DNA of 57,213 bases, taken from assembly GCA_025350045.1 (NCBI GenBank), contig JANXYM010000095.1, positions 1-57,213 on the forward strand, in the 5' to 3' direction. The translations under genes and the position numbers were made by a program. Source of the stretch: Methanomicrobiales archaeon. Lineage in GTDB: Archaea > Halobacteriota > Methanomicrobia > Methanomicrobiales > Methanospirillaceae. The notes under the pieces were generated by a model. That model saw only the letters and a program-made list of their open reading frames with translations. It was not told where the DNA came from and ran no database searches. This document shows positions 8,695 through 18,018 of the stretch, piece by piece (within the stretch, counting starts at the first letter, position 1; each line of letters opens with the position of its first letter).

Positions 8695-9476
8695 AATGGC
8701 TTGACAAATCCCTTCTGGGGCTGGTAGCATTCATCCTCAACAATAAGCGATTCTATCGCTGACAGCACTTCGGCAGGGGCTATTCCTCGTTCTCCAGCCA
8801 GACGGATGATCTCTTCGACTGCAATGCCGCGGGGACTGCTGGTACCTTTCATAATCTCCATCACCAGTTCACGGACATGCGACGGTATGACATCCGGCAG
8901 GAGAGGAGCTGCGGGCTCTGTAGGTTTGATGCTCTGTACTGCACAGCCAATCATCTCAACGAGTGCCTGCAGCTGTTCTGGGGTATGGGCGTAATGGCGG
9001 TGCGCAATGAGGATATTCTTGTCATCACACCTCCCCTGAAGGGCACAATGTGCCTGTTCAAGTCGTCCAAGGGTCGCTTCAGCGGTTGCAAGGGTCCATT
9101 GATCCCGGACCGCACGATCCACCACAACCACATGATCGGGACGAATGGAGAGATCCACGGTATCATTCCTGCGATACAACTGGGCTCTACCGGTCACGGT
9201 CACAAAGGAAGGAATGGGGATTTTCCTGACCTGCTCTGCAAGCGGGGAATTCCTTCCGCCAATAACAAGGTTGAACGCTCCGGTGGGATCTGCAAGCCGG
9301 CATCGCAGCATATCCCCGTTTTCAGTAACTTCGGTAACCGCCCCTGCCAGGTACACATGCCGGCACCAGGCCGCTCCGGGTGTCACTACCCAGGCAGCAC
9401 TCTGCCCGTCATCTGCCTGAACCGAGAGGGTTGATCCGGAAAAATCCCCGGCAAATACCCGTACAGCGCCTTCCAT
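8691..9476 (-). CDS. RPA-associated OB-fold protein (COG3390-like)
   Basis: The first gene of the minus-strand operon with the phosphoesterase and Lhr helicase. The N-terminal half (residues 1-135) has the pattern of archaeal RPA-associated proteins: REV/EGAVRVFAGDF-like start, AWVVTPGAAWCRHVYLAGAV, then an OB-fold with RLADPTGAFNLVIGG and a second beta-rich part SFVTVTGRAQLYRRN. The C-terminal about 70 residues (from VIPSHVRELVMEIMKG) resemble a winged-helix module with GIAVEEIIRLAGERGIA and VEDECYQPQKGF, as seen at the C-terminus of RPA-linked proteins. ATG 9476 (MEGAVRVFAGDF) is preferred over a start at 9557 because the family begins there. It probably binds or modulates single-stranded DNA binding; no RPA gene itself is in the window. 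Confidence 0.8.
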   Translation of the reverse strand: MEGAVRVFAGDFSGSTLSVQADDGQSAAWVVTPGAAWCRHVYLAGAVTEVTENGDMLRCRLADPTGAFNLVIGGRNSPLAEQVRKIPIPSFVTVTGRAQLYRRNDTVDLSIRPDHVVVVDRAVRDQWTLATAEATLGRLEQAHCALQGRCDDKNILIAHRHYAHTPEQLQALVEMIGCAVQSIKPTEPAAPLLPDVIPSHVRELVMEIMKGTSSPRGIAVEEIIRLAGERGIAPAEVLSAIESLIVEDECYQPQKGFVKPL

Positions 9477-9715
9477 GGTATGGTAGTAATTTGGTCCGGA
9501 TGAGATATTCAAGATATAGTCGTTACAATTCGTCCGGAGATCGGCCAAGATCTGCATCTCCCATCAGGTCTTGTTGGAAGGTGCGTGCCGCTGCACACGA
9601 TGCCTGAACCCGAGGGACGATACCGGTACACGGCTGCTCCGCCATGCGGGACCCGGCCTGCCCCCGGGTTTCAGCGGGGACAGAGTGGGGCCCGGGCCGG
9701 AAATAATTGAGCAGA

Positions 9716-10330
9716 CCCTGCCTGAAAATTTTTAACCGATCTCTGATTGAAAACTTTTCATCCGGATTATGATCGCGTTTGAAAAATGGATCCGGTCCGA
9801 TCGAACCTTGATTGAAATTTTCCTGGCAAACCCTGATTGCAAAATTTTAAGCAGACTTTGATTGAAAACTTTTCATCAAACCCTGATTTGGAATTTTCAA
9901 TCGTATCCTGATTGAAAAATTCCGGGCAGATTTCGATTTCAGATTTTTAACCGGACATTGATTCAAAATGGATAGTTGTGCATGTGATTCCGACAGGAAA
10001 TGTAATGAGGGCAGGGTACACTTTTTCATTTCGGATCTTACCGGGAACTTTTTAAGCAGACTTTGATTGAAAACTTTTCACCGAACCCTGATTTGAAAGT
10101 TTCAACCGGTCGTGATGGAAAAATTCCGGGCAGACTTCGATTTAGAATTTTCAACCAGACCCTGATGGAAAATTTTTCATCACGATCATGATCGCGTTTG
10201 AAAAATGGATCCGGATCACTCGAACCTTGATTGAAATTTTCCCGGCACTCCCTGATTGCAAAATTTTATGCAGACTTCGATTGAAAAATTTCTCGTGAAC
10301 CCCGCTTTAAAAAATTTCACACGAACCCGT
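9716..10330. repeat. Degenerate tandem repeat, 25-bp unit
   Basis: About twenty copies of a 25-bp unit with consensus near CCTGATTGAAAATTTTCA plus a variable CCGGAC-like end. Consecutive copies start at 9831, 9856, 9881, 9906 and 9931 with exact 25-bp spacing. Copies differ at many positions. A higher-order duplication is visible. The segment starting AAGCAGACTTTGATTG occurs at 9849 and again at 10054, with a related copy at 10268 (about 205-214 bp apart). ATCGCGTTTGAAAAATGG occurs near 9772 and 10191, 419 bp apart. There are no spacers, so it is not a CRISPR array. The 25-bp period breaks the reading frame, so it is not a repeat protein. Confidence 0.85.
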
Positions 10331-10485
10331 CAGAACGAAAAAAACCCCTCGCCCCTCCTTAAAACCCCTCTCGCAAACCCCCTTTTTTCAGACTTGACAA
10401 CCTCTCCAATCCGGGCTCGTAACGACCTTTATTCACTCAAAAAGAGAAAACAAAGCCCAAAATGAGCCCCGTTTATGCTAAGATC

Positions 10486-10534
10486 ACCCCCTGTTCGATC
10501 GAAATCTCCTGGAAGAATTGCATGAACAGGGGGT
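10486..10534. repeat. Perfect 11-bp inverted repeat with 27-nt loop
   Basis: ACCCCCTGTTC at 10486-10496 is matched by GAACAGGGGGT at 10524-10534. The transcript of either strand could form a stable stem. No gene lies nearby to be terminated by it, and no T-run follows. It could belong to an unannotated RNA or be a protein-binding site. Confidence 0.6.
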
Positions 10535-10830
10535 CCGGAATGGATCGCGAAATTTACGTCAGTATTCGACGTGAGTGAACTTCGTTCCGGGTCTCAAAAA
10601 GGGGGTTCTTTTCTCTTTTCGCCAATATCAGCCCATCCTTCAACCGATCGCCCCTCCAATTGCGCCTATTTGCGCACATTCACCTCTCCGTCATGATTTT
10701 CCGGAATCAGGAGCCTTATCGGGCAGTAAAAACTGAATTTACATCCCGTTTCTCTGAATTACGCACATTTTTCAGGATCATAGGGGGTTCCAGGAATGGG
10801 TCCACTGTCGGAGAATGACGATTTCCCTTC

Positions 10831-10851
10831 CCGGACTATTCCAGAGTCCGG
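10831..10851. repeat. Short perfect hairpin
   Basis: CCGGACT and AGTCCGG form a 7-bp perfect stem around a 7-nt loop in the gene-free region. No T-run follows. Function unknown. Confidence 0.5.
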
Positions 10852-11192
10852 CCCCCTCTGGCGATAGCGGGAGTGGGGTTACTCTGGTCTGCTTATGTTC
10901 ACCGACAAAGAATATCATCTCACCATCAGAGGCCGACCCGCAAAACAAAGGGTTCCTTTCAGATCACCCCCAGGAATACGTCCACCCATGCGATCTTCAA
11001 ACCAAAGCGGTCTAAAGAGGCATATTTTGGAGCCCGCATTATCCCTATATATGCCAAACGGAGCGCATTTTGCGCATATCTGAAAAAAGAGACATGGTTT
11101 TTTGCGAATACGGCACAAAAAATCTGCCGGAGAGAGGAAACGGAGGCTGAAATGACCCCGGTTGACTGCACCTCCCCTCATCCCTCTTCCGC

Positions 11193-11245
11193 ACCCGTCA
11201 CGGGTCCCAGATCCGGCCGGTTCACCGGACCTGTCACAGGTCCGG
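11193..11245. repeat. Two adjacent near-perfect palindromes
   Basis: ACCCGT-C-ACGGGT lies at 11193-11205. A 21-bp palindrome lies at 11225-11245, with 10-bp arms CCGGACCTGT and ACAGGTCCGG around one central C. A related GGACAGGTCCGG string follows at 11292. This clustering is unlikely by chance and suggests an RNA hairpin pair or operator-like sites, but no neighbouring gene explains it. Confidence 0.6.
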
Positions 11246-11641
11246 AGACCGTATAAGGAATCCTAAAAATCCTGCCACAGCCCGGGCAACACGGACAGGT
11301 CCGGGAGAAAATTACCGGCAGACCCTTTCGGGTTGCTTCACCGGCTCAAAGAAATTCTACTCTCCCAATAATGGTGCGCTTGAAAATCAGGATCAAAATC
11401 CCCGTGGCAATCTCTGGATCGTTGGAGGGAAAAACGCCGGTTTTCCGGATACAGGATAGGTATCGATTCCGGTTTGCAAAAACAATTTGAAAACCAAAAT
11501 TGGAGGGAAGGATAAATTTTAAAAAGGACTTTAAGGCTGAAAATTTTTTACGAGAAGATACCCTTTCACTATCCAGAAACGCCCGCTCGTAGTCACGTTG
11601 AGTCAGTGAAAATAAGAGCGGATGAGTGTTGCTCGGGTTCT

Positions 11642-12196
11642 CTACCGTTTACCACGGGTGTAAACGCACCCAATAACAAAAACCAGTGCGAGCGCACCGG
11701 CTGCAAGATACCCTGGAACCGGTGATTTGGCGGTTGTCGGGACCGGGGTGATCGTGGGAGTCAGATCTTTGGGGGGCTGAAGTGTCGGGTCTAATAACTG
11801 GGCCTGTGCAAAAGCAGTTTTTGCCTCATCAAATCTGCCAAGGTGGCGGAGCGCATCACCCTTGTTATACCAGGCAATAGAATGCGTGGTAGTGAGATTG
11901 CCTTCGACTGCCAGCGAAGCATCCGCTGCTGTGAGTGCTTCATCGTATCGCCCGGTTACCGTGAGAATCCCCGCCCGGTTAGCCTGTATTATGGGCATGA
12001 GGGAGCTTACATTGAGGGCAAGTGCCTGATCTGCTGCCAGTAACGCTTCCTTGTATTTCCCTTCATTCGCAAGGTCCACACTTTGAGTGTAGAGCGTGCC
12101 GGCTGTCTGGAGTTCTGGGGGAGATTCAGCTGCATTCACAATGCCCGGAACGAGAAGCAGGATGATGACACATGCTGTAAACAAACGAAAATTCAT
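11642..12196 (-). CDS. Secreted, membrane-anchored TPR protein
   Basis: A 184-residue protein with a Sec signal peptide (residues 1-22, hydrophobic core ending VNAAES). About three tetratricopeptide-like repeats follow (YTQSVDLANEGKYKEALLAADQALAL, then GRYDEALTAADASLAV, then GRFDEAKTAFAQAQLLDP). A Thr/Pro linker leads to a C-terminal transmembrane segment ending in a basic tail (YTRGKR). This is the common layout of methanogen surface proteins, with the TPR part facing outside. It probably mediates protein contacts at the cell envelope. The next minus-strand gene upstream, at 12256-13293, has the same signal peptide, linker and anchor layout. Confidence 0.75.
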   Translation of the reverse strand: MNFRLFTACVIILLLVPGIVNAAESPPELQTAGTLYTQSVDLANEGKYKEALLAADQALALNVSSLMPIIQANRAGILTVTGRYDEALTAADASLAVEGNLTTTHSIAWYNKGDALRHLGRFDEAKTAFAQAQLLDPTLQPPKDLTPTITPVPTTAKSPVPGYLAAGALALVFVIGCVYTRGKR

Positions 12197-12255
12197 ATTG
12201 ATTTACCTGCTCTATTCTTTGAATTCAGATATGATAAAAATAGGTGAAACTCCGG

Positions 12256-13293
12256 TCAAGTATTTTTCCGGACTATTGCAAGGGTCCCCGCAATACCAAT
12301 ACCGAACAGTGCGATCCATCCCGGCAAGGGAGCAAAAGTGGTCTTTTTTGCAACCGGGGATGATGTCGGTATAACAGAAGCAGTGACGGCTACCGGGGTG
12401 GCCGGTGCTGAAATGGGAACTTCTGGTGAAATGGACACGGTAGTTTCCAAAAGTGATGGCACCGTCAATGGATCTGAGGCAAGGAACGTGACAACAGCTG
12501 AGGAAGTCGTAGTTCCTTCTGATCCGATCCCACCGGATGACGGATAGCTTGACTGGATATTGTTGAGGTTCTGAGTGATCGTGAAGGTATAGGTACCCGG
12601 GGGATAGATCATGTCACCCTGAATATTCCGGGCAGCATGATCCCAGGCATTTCCATTTTTCCAAAAATACGGTGATGATGTGACCTGAGGGTTGCTATCG
12701 AAAGGCAGAATCAGAGTAGTTGCCCCGCCATAACTTCCGGAAAAGATGTTGGCTACGTTCCGACCCCGTGGATCGGTCAGTTTTACGGTGAAAAAACGAT
12801 CCGTAGGATTTAAATTGAGACGGTTGAGGTAATTGTGCGCCGGGTACAGATTCGTATCTATGCGATAGGTGATATTTGTCGCGCGGGGAATACTCTTTCC
12901 TGTGACATCCTGATCATTGTCCAGATCCCAGACTGAAATAGCTACCTGAGGATCGCGGAGATCGAAAACCGGGAAGTTTGGTTTTTTATCCTCGCAATAC
13001 CAGGTACCGGTAAACCCGGTAAAACGTTCTGTGCTGATATTGAAGTGATAGATGTTATCTGAAACAGAATTAATCTCATAGACCGTCACATTTTTTGCAG
13101 GCTGTGCATCCATGCTGGTGCCGTTTTGCCACCATGCGATGGTGTGACAACCATTCAGAGCTGCTGATATATCGATATCATTTTCTCCTAAGTATACAGG
13201 GGAACCCGCCGCAATTTTGGCCAGACTTGCAGCAGCGGGGGTAATGAGCAGAAAGATTATGCAAAAAGCAGATAAAATGTATTTTCCTTGCAT
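12256..13293 (-). CDS. Surface protein with DUF3821-like domain
   Basis: A signal peptide (MQGKYILSAFCIIFLLITPA...) is followed by AKIAAGSPVYLGENDIDI, the opening typical of DUF3821 proteins found mainly in Methanomicrobiales. The body is a beta-rich extracellular region of about 270 residues. A Ser/Thr/Pro-rich linker and a C-terminal hydrophobic anchor (LPGWIALFGIGIAGTLAIV) end in RKNT. It is likely exposed on the cell surface, perhaps associated with the S-layer. ATG 13293 was chosen because the signal peptide starts there; the frame remains open to 13386 but that part is not signal-like. The promoter region is shared, divergently, with rfcS at 13425. Confidence 0.72.
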   Translation of the reverse strand: MQGKYILSAFCIIFLLITPAAASLAKIAAGSPVYLGENDIDISAALNGCHTIAWWQNGTSMDAQPAKNVTVYEINSVSDNIYHFNISTERFTGFTGTWYCEDKKPNFPVFDLRDPQVAISVWDLDNDQDVTGKSIPRATNITYRIDTNLYPAHNYLNRLNLNPTDRFFTVKLTDPRGRNVANIFSGSYGGATTLILPFDSNPQVTSSPYFWKNGNAWDHAARNIQGDMIYPPGTYTFTITQNLNNIQSSYPSSGGIGSEGTTTSSAVVTFLASDPLTVPSLLETTVSISPEVPISAPATPVAVTASVIPTSSPVAKKTTFAPLPGWIALFGIGIAGTLAIVRKNT

Positions 13294-13424
13294 GAGAGTA
13301 ATTTCAAAACCATTATGATAAACATTATGACATCCATAAAAAGTAGAGATCGTTTTCCTGTGTATGAAAATGAGTATAACCATCAAAAATCCAGTATATC
13401 ACAATAATAAATAAGAGGACGCCT

Positions 13425-14393
13425 ATGGAGGAGAGCCACACCATCTGGATAGAGAAATACCGCCCATCCCGGCTCGCCGATATTGTGGGCCAGGATGAGA
13501 TCGTGGAGCGATTATCATCCTATGTAAAGAGCGGTAACCTCCCCCATCTCCTATTTACCGGAAGTGCGGGAGTAGGAAAGACCACTGCAGCAGTCACCCT
13601 TGCAAAGGAGTTTTATAAGGAATCATACCAGATGAACTTCCGCGAGATGAATGCTTCTGATGAGCGCGGTATCGATGTCGTGCGCAACCAGATCAAGCAG
13701 TTTGCCCGCACAACACCCCTTGGGGATGCAACTTTTAAGATACTCTTCCTTGATGAGGCGGATGCCCTTACCACCGACGCGCAGGCAGCGCTGAGAAGGA
13801 CCATGGAGACCTATGCACAGACCTGCCGGTTCATCCTTTCCTGCAACTATTCTTCAAAGATCATCGACCCGATACAGAGCCGGTGTGCCATCTACCGGTT
13901 CAAACCGCTGGACCCCGATGCGGTAAAGGAGGAAGTCCGGAGAATTGCCGGTAAAGAAGGACTCAGCATCACTTCTGGAGCCATGGATGCAATTGTGTAC
14001 ATAGCGCAGGGTGATATGCGCAAGGCAATCAATGCACTGCAGGGTGGAGCTATCATCAGTACGACCATCGATGAGAAGATGATCTATGCGATCACTTCTA
14101 CTGCCCGGCCTGATGAAATCAATGAACTGTTGCTCCTTTCTCTGGCCGGGGACTTTGACGGGGCCGAATCGCTCCTGAATCAACTCCTGCACGAACGCGG
14201 GATCGCGCCGAACGAACTGATCAACCAATGTTACCGGGCATTAGTCAAACGGGACATGGACAGGAGCTTAAAAGTACAGTTAATCGACCATATCGGAGAG
14301 ACTGACTTCCGGCTTTCTGAAGGTGCAAACAGTGATATCCAGTTAGAAGCACTGATTGCCCGGTTTGTGCTCACCGCGCAGAAGAACCAGTGA
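13425..14393 (+). CDS. rfcS: Replication factor C small subunit
   Basis: A clamp-loader AAA+ ATPase that opens and loads PCNA onto primed DNA. At 322 residues it has normal archaeal RFC small-subunit length. The RFC box [16 protein letters not shown] is followed by GSAGVGKTT (Walker A), [10 protein letters not shown] (Walker B, DEAD box), and the SRC motif in [11 protein letters not shown] with the arginine finger. A C-terminal collar domain follows. ATG 13425 lies next to a GAGG stretch, and a TATA-like GTATAT occurs about 30 nt upstream. It overlaps mcm by a few bases of leader and starts a plus-strand replication/translation gene run. Confidence 0.96.
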   Translation: MEESHTIWIEKYRPSRLADIVGQDEIVERLSSYVKSGNLPHLLFTGSAGVGKTTAAVTLAKEFYKESYQMNFREMNASDERGIDVVRNQIKQFARTTPLGDATFKILFLDEADALTTDAQAALRRTMETYAQTCRFILSCNYSSKIIDPIQSRCAIYRFKPLDPDAVKEEVRRIAGKEGLSITSGAMDAIVYIAQGDMRKAINALQGGAIISTTIDEKMIYAITSTARPDEINELLLLSLAGDFDGAESLLNQLLHERGIAPNELINQCYRALVKRDMDRSLKVQLIDHIGETDFRLSEGANSDIQLEALIARFVLTAQKNQ

Positions 14394-14401
14394 GGCATAC
14401 C

Positions 14402-16513
14402 ATGGAGAAAACACCCGATCTTTTAGAATCCGACCGGACCGGGGACTGGAGCCGGTTACTCAAAAGCCGGTACAAAAAAGAACTGGGTGAGATCTCGCGT
14501 GAATATCCCCACAAACGCTCGCTCTATATTGATTACCGGGATATCGAGCGTTTTGGCAAAGCCGGCATCGCCATGGCCGATGAATTGCTCGAAAATCCCG
14601 GGAAAGTCCTGGAAGATGTAGGAGAGGCGATAAAAAGCGGACAGCTCATACGGACGAAAGACGGCAAAGAACCAAAAGGCATCAATATCCGGTTTACCAA
14701 TCTCCCAAAAAAGATCGCTATCCGTAACATCAGGTCGGACGATATCAATACGTTTGTCTCTGCCGAAGGGATCCTGAGAAAAACCACCGAAGTCCGCCCG
14801 CGCGTTGTCGAAGCCGTGTTCAAATGCCCTGCCGGTCATTTCACGGTCAGGAAACAGAAGTACGGGAAGTTCATCGAACCCGACGGGTGCGCTACCGATG
14901 GTTGTGCATTCAAGAAACTCGAACTGCTGCCCAAACGCTCGAAATTTGTAGACTCCCAAAAACTCAGGATACAGGAGTCACCGGAAGGGTTGCGGGGAGG
15001 AGAACAGCCCCAGACCCTGGATATTGATGTCACCGATGATCTCTCGGGAAAGGTATCCCCGGGAGACCGGGTGATCATCAACGGCATCCTCCGCTCCATG
15101 CAGCGGGTGGTTAAAGGCGAGAAAAGTACCGTCTTTGACATTTTCCTCGAATGTAACTCCATCGAGATCGCGGAAAAGGAGTTCGAGGAAGTTGAGATAG
15201 ACGAAGAATCGGAAAATGAAATTATTGCGCTCAGTAAAGATCCGATGATCTACCGGATGATCACGCACTCGGTTGCCCCCACGATCTATGGAAGCGAAGA
15301 TGTGAAACAGGCAATTGTGCTCCAGTTGTTCGGGGGTATTGCAAAAGAGATGCCCGACGGGAGCCGGCTCAGGGGAGATATCCATGTCCTGCTCATCGGA
15401 GATCCCGGTATCGCAAAAAGCCAGCTGCTCAGGTACGTGGTGAAGCTCTCACCCCGCGCCATCTACACGAGCGGACAGTCATCGACCTCTGCCGGGTTAA
15501 CAGCAGCTGCTGTCAAGGATGAATTTGGGGAAGGGCGCTGGACACTCGAAGCGGGCGCGCTTGTGCTCGCAGACATGGGTATTGCGGCAGTCGATGAGAT
15601 GGACAAGATGAACAAGGATGATCGCTCTGCCCTGCATGAAGCCATGGAGCAACAGACGATCAGCGTTGCAAAGGCGGGCATAACGGCCACACTCAAATCG
15701 CGCTGTGCCCTTCTCGGTGCAGCAAACCCGAAGTACGGGCGGTTTGATATGTTTGGCGATATTGCCGACCAGATCAATATGCCTCCTTCCCTCCTCTCCC
15801 GGTTTGACCTGATCTTCATCATGACCGATCAGCCCGAACAGAAGCGGGATCTTGCGATCGCCGAACACATCGTCAAGACCCACAGGGTCGGGGAACTGAT
15901 CGCCCAGCATAAAAAATCCCCCATTCCCGGCGTGACACCGGAATATATCCTCGAGCAGCTCAAACCGGTGATGCCGGATATCGATCCCGTCCTGTTCAGG
16001 AAATACATTGCCCATGCAAAACGCTCCTGTTTTCCCCTGCTCTCCCCGGAGGCAAAGGAAGCACTGATCGGGTACTATCTCCGTCTCAGGGGACTTGCCG
16101 AACCCAACAAAGCTGTACCGGTCACCGCCCGGCAACTCGAAGCTCTGGTCAGGCTCGCCGAGGCAAGTGCCCGCATCCGGCTCTCGAATACGATCGAGGT
16201 TGGTGATGCGGAACGGGTCATCCATATCGTGGATGCGTGCCTGCGGCAGGTTGCCTATGATGCAAAGACCGGCACGTTTGATATTGACAAGGTTACTACC
16301 GGCATCTCCAAGGAGAAGAGGGATATCGTCCGGGTGATCAAGGATGCGATCCGCGACATTGGCGGAGAAGGCAGGCGTGCCGGTATTGATCTTGTGGTCG
16401 ATGCAGTTTCGTCCAAAGGATTCAGCCGGGACAAAGTCAAAGATGGCATTGACATGCTCCTGCGCAACGGGGAAGCAATGGAACCCAAGCAGGGTATTAT
16501 CCAGTTGATTTGA
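14402..16513 (+). CDS. mcm: Replicative minichromosome maintenance helicase MCM
   Basis: The hexameric replicative DNA helicase. The N-terminal domain carries a zinc-binding group (CPAGH near residue 141 and CATDGC about 20 residues on). The AAA+ core has GDPGIAKSQ (Walker A, near 333), AAVDEMDKM (Walker B, near 394), GAANPKYG (sensor 1) and LLSRFDLIF (arginine finger region, near 466). A C-terminal winged helix ends the protein (DAVSSKGFSRDKVKDGID). ATG 14402 is preferred over a GTG at 14390 because a GTGAGG ribosome-binding sequence lies just before it. This makes a 703-residue protein of the usual archaeal size. It directly follows rfcS. Confidence 0.96.
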   Translation: MEKTPDLLESDRTGDWSRLLKSRYKKELGEISREYPHKRSLYIDYRDIERFGKAGIAMADELLENPGKVLEDVGEAIKSGQLIRTKDGKEPKGINIRFTNLPKKIAIRNIRSDDINTFVSAEGILRKTTEVRPRVVEAVFKCPAGHFTVRKQKYGKFIEPDGCATDGCAFKKLELLPKRSKFVDSQKLRIQESPEGLRGGEQPQTLDIDVTDDLSGKVSPGDRVIINGILRSMQRVVKGEKSTVFDIFLECNSIEIAEKEFEEVEIDEESENEIIALSKDPMIYRMITHSVAPTIYGSEDVKQAIVLQLFGGIAKEMPDGSRLRGDIHVLLIGDPGIAKSQLLRYVVKLSPRAIYTSGQSSTSAGLTAAAVKDEFGEGRWTLEAGALVLADMGIAAVDEMDKMNKDDRSALHEAMEQQTISVAKAGITATLKSRCALLGAANPKYGRFDMFGDIADQINMPPSLLSRFDLIFIMTDQPEQKRDLAIAEHIVKTHRVGELIAQHKKSPIPGVTPEYILEQLKPVMPDIDPVLFRKYIAHAKRSCFPLLSPEAKEALIGYYLRLRGLAEPNKAVPVTARQLEALVRLAEASARIRLSNTIEVGDAERVIHIVDACLRQVAYDAKTGTFDIDKVTTGISKEKRDIVRVIKDAIRDIGGEGRRAGIDLVVDAVSSKGFSRDKVKDGIDMLLRNGEAMEPKQGIIQLI

Positions 16514-16521
16514 GGTGAGGA

Positions 16522-16875
16522 ATGAAAACGGACAGGGAACAGGCGATCTTTGAAGCGGGGATCAAACTCGGTGCGCTTTATCACCAGTGGGTGGGCACGC
16601 CCATTTCACGGAATTCCGCATCAAGCATAGAAACGGCAATTGAAAAAGCAGTGATCCTGCAGCCTTTTGTAGAAGAGATCACCGTGCACCTGAACCGGAA
16701 CCTGATGACGGAAAATGCCTTTGGGTACAGTGAACTTTCGGGGCTGATGTTTGAGGCCGAGATCATAACCCGGGTTGGATTTACGTACTGTCGCGCCCGT
16801 CTTGCTCCGGAAAAAGGGTATCCTCTCATGATCATTGTGGAGTGCAATGAAATTGCCGGCCTTTCCCATCACTGA
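16522..16875 (+). CDS. mptD: Dihydroneopterin aldolase, archaeal MptD type
   Basis: A 117-residue protein matching the archaeal dihydroneopterin aldolase family (formerly DUF381). It converts 7,8-dihydro-D-neopterin to 6-hydroxymethyl-7,8-dihydropterin in tetrahydromethanopterin synthesis. The conserved stretch FGYSELSGLMFEAEI and the tail LMIIVECNEIAGLSHH fit the family in length and position. A strong GAGGTGAGG lies just before ATG 16522. The gene follows mcm by 8 nt and overlaps the next gene. Confidence 0.85.
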   Translation: MKTDREQAIFEAGIKLGALYHQWVGTPISRNSASSIETAIEKAVILQPFVEEITVHLNRNLMTENAFGYSELSGLMFEAEIITRVGFTYCRARLAPEKGYPLMIIVECNEIAGLSHH

Positions 16876-17677
16876 CGATCATATCCATATCGATCCGGCG
16901 AACGGGCGTGGCATTGAAGCAGCCAAAGATTTTCTGAGGGTCGGTGGGACACATATGTTCCTCGTATCAAAACCCTCGTGGTCACTTTCCGTGCATCCCA
17001 CAAAAGGCACAGACTACCAGACTGTCTTTGATGAGACGTTACGGGTAGCAGACATGGTCTCGGGGATTGGGATTGGAGTCCATGTTATACTCGGGGTTCA
17101 TCCGGCAGAAATCAGCAGACTCTCCGAACGCATGAGCCTGGACGAGGCGGTTACGGTCATGAAAGGCGGTCTTGACTGCGCTGCCCGGTATGTACGGGAA
17201 GGAAAAGCAGTTGCCCTCAAGAGCGGCAGACCGCATTATGAGGTGAGCCCCGAGATACTTGCTGCATCCAATGATGTACTTGCACACGCGCTCAGCCTTG
17301 CAGCGGATTGCAGCTGTGCACTTCAGATTCATGCGGAAACCGGGCCATGTACCGATGTGGTGGAGATGGCACAAAGAGCAAAGGTACCAACAGAGCGGGT
17401 AGTAAAGCACTACGGATCTCCGGATACCCCGCTGCATCCCTCGCTGATCGCAAAACATGAGGCAATTCCCCAGCTTGTCCGCGATAAGCGGCCATTTACC
17501 ATGGAGAGCGATTACATGGATGAAAATTCCCGGCCGGGGGCAGTGATTGGCCCCAAATCCGTGCCACGGTATACCAACCTGTTGCTTAAAAACGGCCTTA
17601 TAACTGAGGAAGACTGTTACCGGATCCATGCAGAGACGATAGAAAAGGTTTACGGGGTCATAATTACCGTAGGATGA
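16847..17677 (+). CDS. TatD-family metal-dependent hydrolase
   Basis: A TIM-barrel amidohydrolase of the archaeal TatD-related group. The metal-binding DDHIHID motif lies near residue 10, GVHPAEI near 87, LQIHAETG near 160, a histidine in VVKHYGSP near 187 and ESDYMDE near 222. ATG 16847 follows a GTGGAG ribosome-binding sequence inside the end of mptD (29-nt overlap); the upstream in-frame start at 16835 is less likely. The protein is 276 residues. TatD relatives are nucleases or other hydrolases, but the substrate of this archaeal branch is not established. Confidence 0.8.
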   Translation: MKLPAFPITDDHIHIDPANGRGIEAAKDFLRVGGTHMFLVSKPSWSLSVHPTKGTDYQTVFDETLRVADMVSGIGIGVHVILGVHPAEISRLSERMSLDEAVTVMKGGLDCAARYVREGKAVALKSGRPHYEVSPEILAASNDVLAHALSLAADCSCALQIHAETGPCTDVVEMAQRAKVPTERVVKHYGSPDTPLHPSLIAKHEAIPQLVRDKRPFTMESDYMDENSRPGAVIGPKSVPRYTNLLLKNGLITEEDCYRIHAETIEKVYGVIITVG

Positions 17678-17722
17678 TTCTCCTGCTTACCTTTTTCATG
17701 CCACCCGCCCAATGAATATACA

Positions 17723-18016
17723 ATGTTTTTAAAAGTTCATCACTTGCCCGGGTCGGCGGATGTGGTTGCTGTCTGCGACCGTGAACTTCTCAATACTACG
17801 ATCAGTCACGAGAAGCTCACGATAAGAGTCCACGATTCTTTTTATGGCACAACTCCTGCAAGTGAAGAAGAAGTACGGTCCGCGCTGGAAAAAGCCGGAA
17901 ATATCAACCTGATTGGCGAGCGTGCGGTGAACGTGGCCATCAGCATGGGTTATCTCACTCGTCCGGAGTGTATCATGATAGGAAAAATACCGCACGCACA
18001 GATTTACCGGGTTTAA
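17723..18016 (+). CDS. DUF424 family protein
   Basis: A 97-residue archaeal protein of the DUF424 family. Visible features are MFLKVHHLPGSADVVAVCDREL at the start, a central FYGTTPASEEEVRSALEKA and NLIGERAVNVAISMGYL. The family is widespread in euryarchaea and often sits with translation genes. It is followed 2 nt later by nmd3. The function is unknown; the gene context suggests ribosome or tRNA biology. Confidence 0.75.
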   Translation: MFLKVHHLPGSADVVAVCDRELLNTTISHEKLTIRVHDSFYGTTPASEEEVRSALEKAGNINLIGERAVNVAISMGYLTRPECIMIGKIPHAQIYRV

Positions 18017-18018
18017 TT

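Larger units (their letters stand above)
9477..11641. other. Gene-free region of about 2.1 kb
   Basis: No protein-coding gene is convincing here on either strand. The longest frames, at 10873-11256 (+) and 10915-11181 (-), have no recognisable domain, no ribosome-binding site and a composition unlike neighbouring genes. The stretch holds degenerate 25-bp tandem repeats (9716-10330), a long-loop inverted repeat (10486-10534), a hairpin (10831-10851) and strong palindromes near 11193-11245. These are listed separately. Part of it may encode a non-coding RNA or be decayed sequence. Confidence 0.55.

Noticed and set aside
9716-10330. CRISPR array
   Set aside because: Units follow each other every 25 bp with no unique spacers and vary too much; no cas gene is nearby.
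10915-11181. 88-residue minus-strand open frame in the gene-free region
   Set aside because: Cys/Phe-rich reading without family resemblance; overlaps other frames of similar quality.
10873-11256. 127-residue plus-strand open frame
   Set aside because: No recognised domain, no ribosome-binding site, strongly biased Pro/Thr/Arg content, and the region holds palindromes that do not fit a gene.
9477-11641. Replication origin
   Set aside because: Repeats and palindromes are suggestive, but no Orc1/Cdc6 gene or recognisable origin recognition boxes were seen.
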